Source of the DNA: an uncultured Bacteroidaceae bacterium
GTDB taxonomy: Bacteria; Bacteroidota; Bacteroidia; Bacteroidales; Bacteroidaceae
DNA: 46,439 bases
NCBI GenBank assembly: GCA_905236985.1
Contig: CAJORF010000020.1
Location: forward strand, 1-46,439
Reading direction: 5' to 3'
In this document: positions 41,629 through 46,439 of the stretch, piece by piece
How the letters are laid out: every line of letters starts with the position of its first letter
Numbering within the stretch: the stretch's first letter is position 1
Position numbers and translations under genes: made by a program
Notes under the pieces: model-generated
Databases searched by the model: none
What the model was told of the DNA's origin: nothing
What the model saw: the letters and a program-made list of their open reading frames with translations, nothing else

Positions 41629-43761
41629 ATGAAACACGCCATAAATACTATCTGCTTCACTGCGGTGTCCTTGCTTCTGTGCGAGGGCACCGCTTTTGCC
41701 CAAACGGTTTCTCCCCAGCTCCCCTCGACTGATTCTGTCCCTGCCGCTCACATCCACGACCTGAACCCTGTAGTCATCACTGGCACAGGAACTTACCACC
41801 GTTCCGACGACTCACCCGTCGCCGTCAAGGTCATCACCGCCAAGGAGCTGAAAGACCTTCAAGTTGCCTCCTTGCAGGAAGCCCTGTCGCGTCTGACCAC
41901 AAGTGTCACTACCCACACCAACGGTATGGGAACATTCGTGAACTTCAATGGTGTCAGTGACGACTATATCGTCATCCTCGAGAACGGCAAGCGCGTCAGC
42001 GGCGATGACCGCTGGAATCGCTTGAGCATGGACAACGTAAAACGCATTGAGATTTTCAGCGGTGCCGCCTCAGCCCTCTACGGTTCTGATGCGCTGGCTG
42101 GTGTCATCAACATCATCACTGATGACAGCCACAGCCCCGTAACGGCCTCTTCCAGCACACGCTTCCTCAGTCACGGACGCCTGGACCAAGATATCAATGT
42201 AGATGTCAACACAGAAAAGTTCTCCAGTCGTACCTCCTACACCCATCATCAGGCAGACAACTGGCAGGTGAACCACTATCAAGCCTTCGACGAGGATGGG
42301 ACAGAAGTCCTGAAGCTCACAGGACGGCCTATGTCACCTGGCTTCCACAGCAACAATATCAGCGAGAAACTGGAATGGCGCTTCGACGACCGCTGGTCTG
42401 TTTATCTCAGAGGCTCCTACTACGATTACGTCACCGACCGTCCCCAATCCGCCACTTATTTCACCCAAAAGAAAACTAAAGTTACGGTTCCCGAGGGTTC
42501 TCCCGAGGGTTACTCCTACGCCTACACCGCCAAGCAAGCCTACACCTACGACCTCCATCACCGTTCCTACACCTACGGCGGCGGTGCCCGCTTCACGCCT
42601 AACTCCCACATTCACATCTACCTCGATGTCTATAGCGACAACTTCTCATCCGACTACGACTACTGGCAGACAGCCGAGGAAGAAGCCTACGATGAGACAC
42701 GCAAGCGCACACATTATGTCAATGAGACCCTTCGCGGCATCTTCCGACTGGCCGACTGGAACAAGCTGACAGCGGGTGCTGAGTTCGTGCAGGAGAGCCT
42801 CAACAGCGAGAGCGACGGCATAGACTTCGAGAAGACGAACACCTACAATCTCTTCGCTCAGGACGAGCTGAAGATTGTCAAGGGGCTCGAAGCCGTCGTG
42901 GGAGTACGCTACACACAGAACGACCACTTCGGTGCTGCCTTCACACCCAATGCTGGGCTCTTCTACCATATTGGTGGTTTCCGCCTTCGCGCCAGCTATG
43001 CCGGAGGCTACCGCACGCCGACGTTATCACAACTCTACGCTACCGACCAAGCCAAGACCACTGCACGCTACACGCTCTACAATACTGAGCTGAAGCCCGA
43101 GAAGAACCATTTCTTCAACGTCAACGCCGAGTACAGCAACAAATGGATGAGCGTGAGTGTCACTGGTTTCATCAATAAGATACGCGATATGATCAACTAT
43201 CGCACGATGACACAGGAAGAGATCGCTGCCGATGCCACACTCCTCGCCCTACAGGATGAGGGTTGGAAGACCATACGTCAACGCGATAACATCGACCGTG
43301 CCACGCTCCGCGGCGTCAGTGCCTCACTGAAGTTCATCCTTCCTTACGGTTTCACCATCGGTGGTGGCTACACCTTTACCGACTCAAAGGCTGAGACACA
43401 AAGCCTCGACACCAAGACACAGCAATACGTGACCACCGAGTCACCCGTCGATAAGAGCGTGCGACACGTCGGTACCGTGCTCGCCTCATGGGATAAGACC
43501 TGGAAGAATTACCACCTGAACATCAGCATCAACGGACATATCCAGGGAGAACGCTACAGCAGCACCTACGGCTATGCCGACGGCATCAGCCAATGGGACA
43601 TCACAACCCGTCACACGGTGAAGCTTCGCCACTTCACTCTTGAGCCAGGCTTAGGTGTTGAGAACGTTTTCAACCAGCGCGACACCTCGCCTTGGAACTC
43701 GAACTTCTCCACAATCAACCCCGGACGCTCAATTATTGCGAGTATGAGAATGGTTTATTAA
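41629..43761 (+). CDS. Second TonB-dependent receptor of the cobalamin operon
   Basis: 710 aa. Signal peptide TICFTAVSLLLCEGTAFA. TonB box LNPVVITGTGTYHR, plug with NGVSDDYIVILENGKRVSGD and VKRIEIFSGAASALYGSDAL and GVINIIT; barrel ends in SIIASMRMVY. It is a diverged relative of the 726-aa receptor encoded upstream (same plug signatures, no N-terminal extra domain). Two receptors around a lipoprotein chelatase suggest two related cargos, for example a corrinoid and a metal or tetrapyrrole. No gene-specific ligand motif is visible, so no symbol is given. Confidence 0.9.
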   Translation: MKHAINTICFTAVSLLLCEGTAFAQTVSPQLPSTDSVPAAHIHDLNPVVITGTGTYHRSDDSPVAVKVITAKELKDLQVASLQEALSRLTTSVTTHTNGMGTFVNFNGVSDDYIVILENGKRVSGDDRWNRLSMDNVKRIEIFSGAASALYGSDALAGVINIITDDSHSPVTASSSTRFLSHGRLDQDINVDVNTEKFSSRTSYTHHQADNWQVNHYQAFDEDGTEVLKLTGRPMSPGFHSNNISEKLEWRFDDRWSVYLRGSYYDYVTDRPQSATYFTQKKTKVTVPEGSPEGYSYAYTAKQAYTYDLHHRSYTYGGGARFTPNSHIHIYLDVYSDNFSSDYDYWQTAEEEAYDETRKRTHYVNETLRGIFRLADWNKLTAGAEFVQESLNSESDGIDFEKTNTYNLFAQDELKIVKGLEAVVGVRYTQNDHFGAAFTPNAGLFYHIGGFRLRASYAGGYRTPTLSQLYATDQAKTTARYTLYNTELKPEKNHFFNVNAEYSNKWMSVSVTGFINKIRDMINYRTMTQEEIAADATLLALQDEGWKTIRQRDNIDRATLRGVSASLKFILPYGFTIGGGYTFTDSKAETQSLDTKTQQYVTTESPVDKSVRHVGTVLASWDKTWKNYHLNISINGHIQGERYSSTYGYADGISQWDITTRHTVKLRHFTLEPGLGVENVFNQRDTSPWNSNFSTINPGRSIIASMRMVY

Positions 43762-43768
43762 AAAGAAT

Positions 43769-44722
43769 GTGGTGGTATTAGCAATTTCACTCCTCCTTGG
43801 TTGGCTTCTCGACCTCTGTTTGGGCGACCCCGCCTGGCTGCCGCATCCCATCGTGGGATTCGGCAAGGTCATCGCGGCCTGTGAACATCGGTACAATCGA
43901 GACGCACACCGCAAGTCCAAGGGTGCCTTTGTAGTCCTCACGCTCATCATTACGACCTTTCTCCTCACGGCCCTACTCAATTATACATTATACAATATAC
44001 ATGATACATTGTTCATCGCGTTCAACGCGATAACGGTTTTCTTCTGCCTCGCCGGCACCACCCTCATCCATGAAGTGCGCGCCGTATTTCTCGCTCTCGA
44101 CCGCTCCTTGGACCAAGGTCGCCAACAAGTGGCTCGCATCGTGGGACGCGACACCAGCGAGCTCTCGGCACAGGAAGTGCGGACAGCAGCCCTCGAAACA
44201 CTTGCTGAGAACCTCAGTGATGGTGTTGTAGCTCCCCTTTTCTGGTTCGCCCTCCTCGGTGCCCCAGGTATGCTGACCTACAAGATGATCAACACTCTTG
44301 ACTCCATGATTGGCTACCGCACTGAGCGTTACCGCGATTTCGGCTGTTGGGCTGCCCACATCGATGACATCGCCAACTACATCCCTGCTCGCCTCACGGC
44401 GTTGCTAATGATAGTATCACGTAAGGGGACGGGGGTAGGTCTTTTTTCCTTTGTCTATCGTTACGGTCGCCAACACGCCTCACCCAACAGCGGCTATCCA
44501 GAGGCTGCCCTTGCCGGCATCCTTAACTGCCGCTTTGGCGGGCCGCACTACTACTTTGGTCAACTCTTCGATAAGCCCTACATCGGTTACAACGACCGTC
44601 TGCTCACCACTTCTGATATGCACATAGCCATACGTGTTAACCGCATCACAGAGGTGCTGATGGTCGCGCTCACCGCCCTCATGTCTTTCTTCAATCCCCT
44701 TGTTCATCTGTTAAATTGTTAA
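43769..44722 (+). CDS. cbiB: Adenosylcobinamide-phosphate synthase
   Basis: 317 aa integral membrane protein that attaches the aminopropanol arm to adenosylcobyric acid late in B12 synthesis. Signatures: LGDPAWLPHPIVGFGKVI at the start, ETLAENLSDGVVAPLFW, YKMINTLDSMIGYRTERYRD and PNSGYPEAALAGILNCRFGG. The start is GTG 43769 (or the GTG just after it); no in-frame ATG exists between the upstream stop TGA and the first conserved residues. It lies 7 bases after the receptor gene. A repeat-like AT-rich stretch (43979-44031) is translated in frame between two membrane segments. Confidence 0.93.
   Translation: MVVLAISLLLGWLLDLCLGDPAWLPHPIVGFGKVIAACEHRYNRDAHRKSKGAFVVLTLIITTFLLTALLNYTLYNIHDTLFIAFNAITVFFCLAGTTLIHEVRAVFLALDRSLDQGRQQVARIVGRDTSELSAQEVRTAALETLAENLSDGVVAPLFWFALLGAPGMLTYKMINTLDSMIGYRTERYRDFGCWAAHIDDIANYIPARLTALLMIVSRKGTGVGLFSFVYRYGRQHASPNSGYPEAALAGILNCRFGGPHYYFGQLFDKPYIGYNDRLLTTSDMHIAIRVNRITEVLMVALTALMSFFNPLVHLLNC
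43979..44031. repeat. Repeat-like AT-rich stretch with hairpin inside cbiB
   Basis: AATTATACATTATACA (43979-43994) is identical to the reverse complement of the inner end of the S23 cassette arm (5685-5700). It is followed by the hairpin ATCGCG-TTCAA-CGCGAT (44015-44031). It is read as NYTLYNIHDTLFIAFN, at a variable membrane segment. Whether it is an insert or convergent composition cannot be decided from one sequence. Confidence 0.45.
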
Positions 44723-44730
44723 TCTGCTAA

Positions 44731-46158
44731 ATGTCAAAGATCATCATTGCAGGCATCGGTCCTGGCAGCAAGGAAGACATCACTCCCGCTGTACTCGAAG
44801 CAGTGCGCGAGGCTGATGTCATCGTGGGCTATAAGTATTATTTCCAGTTCATTGAGTCCTACGTCCGCGAGGGGTGTGAATGTATCGACACAGGGATGAA
44901 GCGCGAGCGCGAACGTGCCGAACAAGCTTTCCAACTGGCCACCCAAGACAAGACCGTCGTCGTCATCTCCTCTGGCGATGCCGGCATCTATGGTATGGCA
45001 CCACTGATCTATGAGATGAAGCACGAAACGGGTGCCGACATAGACATCATCACATTCCCCGGCATCTCCGCTTTCCAGAAAGCCGCTTCCCTCCTCGGTG
45101 CTCCCATCGGCCATGACCTCTGTCTCATTTCCCTCTCCGACCTCATGACGCCTTGGTCACTCATCGAGAAGCGCATCCGCGCCGCTGCCGTCGGCGACTT
45201 CGTCACAGCCATCTACAACCCAAAGTCTCACGGACGCTATTGGCAGTTGTACCGCTTGAAGGAACTCTTCTTGCAGGAAGGTCGCGCTGCCGACACACCC
45301 GTTGGCATCGTGCGCCAGGCTGGCCGTCCCGAACAGGAAGCCTCACTCACCACCCTCTCCGCCCTCGATCCCGAACAGGTGGACATGTTCACTGTCCTCA
45401 TCATCGGCAATTCGCAGAGCTATGAGTGGCAAGGCAAGTTCATCACGCCTCGTGGCTATTATAGAAACCCCACCCCCAGCCCCTTCCATCAAGAAGGGGC
45501 TGGGGGTGGGGCTATGGGTGCTTCCATCATGAACGAATCGTTCCGCACTATCCTCTCCGAGATGCAGCATCCTGATGTGCCGCGCTGGCGGCTCTGGCTC
45601 TTACTTCATGCCATACATACGACGGTCGATTTCGGAATGGAGCAATGCCTGTGGATGGACGAACGCGCACCGGAGCTCATCTATCATCACATTGCCGACG
45701 GCACGCTTCGCCATATCGTCACCGATGTGACGATGGCCGCCAGTGGCATACGTAAGGGAGCCTTGAACCGCCTGGGCATCGAAGTCCACTGCTACATCAA
45801 CGACCCACGTTCTAAGCAATTGGCTGAGGAGCATGGCATCACCCGTAGCCAGGCATCCATGCAACTGGCTGCCGAGGAATATCCAGATGCCCTTTACGTC
45901 GTAGGCAATGCACCGACCGCCCTCTTTGAGATTTGCGACCTCGTACACAAAGGCAAACTGCATCCGGCAGGCATCATCGCTGCCCCCGTCGGCTTTGTTC
46001 ATGTATGCGAGTCAAAACACGCAGTCAAGACATTAACCCAGATTCCCAAGATCATCGTCGAAGGGCGCAAGGGCGGTTCCAATCTCGCTGCAACCCTCTG
46101 CAACGCCATCCTCACATACGATGACGCGGAACAGCTCAAGCCCGGTCGCGACCTATAG
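44731..46158 (+). CDS. cbiH-cbiC: Fusion of cobalt-precorrin C17-methyltransferase (CbiH/CobJ) and precorrin-8 methylmutase (CbiC/CobH)
   Basis: 475 aa. Residues 1-245 are CbiH: GIGPGSKEDITPAVLEAV, SSGDAGIYGMA, TFPGISAFQKAASLLGAPIG, YNPKSHGRYWQL and GIVRQAGRPEQE. This SAM-dependent methylase carries out the ring contraction. Residues about 263-475 are CbiC: LLHAIHTTVDFGM with catalytic His296, DVTMAASGIRKGALNRLGIE followed by VHCYINDPRS, GNAPTALFEI and APVGFVHVCESKHA. The linker NPTPSPFHQEGAGGGA (about 247-262) is encoded by a perfect GC-rich palindrome. Bacteroidales often fuse these two steps. It starts 8 bases after cbiB. Confidence 0.94.
   Translation: MSKIIIAGIGPGSKEDITPAVLEAVREADVIVGYKYYFQFIESYVREGCECIDTGMKRERERAEQAFQLATQDKTVVVISSGDAGIYGMAPLIYEMKHETGADIDIITFPGISAFQKAASLLGAPIGHDLCLISLSDLMTPWSLIEKRIRAAAVGDFVTAIYNPKSHGRYWQLYRLKELFLQEGRAADTPVGIVRQAGRPEQEASLTTLSALDPEQVDMFTVLIIGNSQSYEWQGKFITPRGYYRNPTPSPFHQEGAGGGAMGASIMNESFRTILSEMQHPDVPRWRLWLLLHAIHTTVDFGMEQCLWMDERAPELIYHHIADGTLRHIVTDVTMAASGIRKGALNRLGIEVHCYINDPRSKQLAEEHGITRSQASMQLAAEEYPDALYVVGNAPTALFEICDLVHKGKLHPAGIIAAPVGFVHVCESKHAVKTLTQIPKIIVEGRKGGSNLAATLCNAILTYDDAEQLKPGRDL
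45468..45511. repeat. Perfect 19-bp palindromic element in the CbiH-CbiC linker
   Basis: CCCCACCCCCAGCCCCTTC (45468-45486) pairs perfectly with 45493-45511 around a 6-base loop. It keeps the frame and joins the two enzyme domains. The outer sequence matches the arms of the element at 46160-46284. Confidence 0.92.
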
Positions 46159-46159
46159 A

Positions 46160-46284
46160 CCCACCCCCAGCCCCTCCCGTGATGGAGGGGAAAAAAGTTA
46201 CTCTTCAAGATATGATTACAAAAGAGAATCATCCTCCTACGTTTCAGCTTCTCCCCTCCCTGACAGAAGGGGCTAGGGGTGGGG
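46160..46284. repeat. Longer palindromic element spanning the cbiC-cbiE junction
   Basis: Outer arms CCCACCCCCAGCCCC (46160-46174) and 46269-46283 pair with one mismatch. Inner hairpin CCCCTCC/GGAGGGG (46171-46177, 46184-46190) and a second CCCCTCC at 46253-46259 lie inside. A unique core of about 60 bases separates the halves. It begins right after the stop of the fusion gene and extends into the next ORF. Confidence 0.8.
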
Positions 46285-46439
46285 CTTTTATCGTCATAGG
46301 CATCACCGATAACCCGCAGCCTTGGTTCCCGCCTGAGGTGATGGAGATGATTAGAAATGGAAAGGTGTTCTCAGGCGGCAAGCGTCATCATGAGATTGTG
46401 GCTCCGTTGTTGCCCGAAGGTGCACAATGGATTGACATC
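46212..46439 (+). CDS. cbiE: Start of precorrin-6Y methyltransferase (CbiE/CobL), cut by the window end
   Basis: 76 codons to the window end. From residue about 25 the sequence AFIVIGITDNPQPWFPPEVM and GKVFSGGKRHHEIVAPLLPE matches the Bacteroidales CobL/CbiE start, a SAM-dependent methylase of the corrin ring. The first 24 residues (MITKENHPPTFQLLPSLTEG and ARGG) are encoded by the palindromic element at 46160-46284 and are not family-like. ATG 46212 is used; an in-frame ATG at 46182, also inside the element, is possible. The usual start just before FIVIGI is absent (GGA instead of Met), so the element seems to supply the start codon. Confidence 0.8.
   Translation, partial: MITKENHPPTFQLLPSLTEGARGGAFIVIGITDNPQPWFPPEVMEMIRNGKVFSGGKRHHEIVAPLLPEGAQWIDI

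Overview
The window looks like a chromosomal segment of a gut or rumen Bacteroidales, most likely Prevotella or a close relative. It has a SusC/SusD pair, several secreted proteins with short Por-type C-terminal tails (GIYIVNGKKIVR-like), TonB receptors beside lipoproteins, and promoters of the Bacteroidetes type (TTG, about 20 bases, then TAnnTTTGC) with few Shine-Dalgarno sites. The genus call is an inference from gene content and style.

Layout. 1-805: end of the purine gene purL, with a GC-rich hairpin in its inter-domain linker. 852-5092: a large lipoprotein with an HEXXH metalloprotease-like motif, then an AAA-type ATPase. 5147-6787: a pair of short chromate-transporter genes split by a four-helix-bundle (S23/IVS-type) gene flanked by perfect 31-bp inverted repeats. 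6948-9543: a 52-codon ORF, rpe and comEC. 9544-10161: a non-coding stretch with 22-bp tandem repeats, a promoter, a long inverted repeat and the susC promoter.

10162-18974: SusC, SusD, a third surface lipoprotein and a C10 (streptopain-type) cysteine protease, which looks like a protein or peptide uptake locus. It converges on a solitary ECF sigma factor across a shared palindromic terminator. 19927-34004: four large secreted proteins (472, 597, 1823 and 1590 aa) with T9SS-like tails, plus a 57-aa peptide gene. 34079-37905: a GH29 alpha-L-fucosidase on the minus strand with a probable GH2 remnant in its leader, then a patatin-like lipase and an aldo/keto reductase.

38000-46439: a cobalamin-riboswitch operon. 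Its order is promoter, riboswitch (with a tract of 8-bp tandem repeats inside), TonB receptor, lipoprotein CbiK, second TonB receptor, cbiB, a cbiH-cbiC fusion and the start of cbiE/cobL. The genes overlap or nearly touch. Together they suggest coupled uptake of cobalt, tetrapyrroles or corrinoids and anaerobic-type B12 synthesis.

The most unusual signals are small repeats inside functional sequence: the inverted-repeat S23 cassette, the tandem repeats inside the riboswitch, and GC-rich palindromes that sit in frame in purL and cbiH-cbiC and appear to supply the start of cbiE. I saw no tRNA, rRNA, CRISPR array or transposase.
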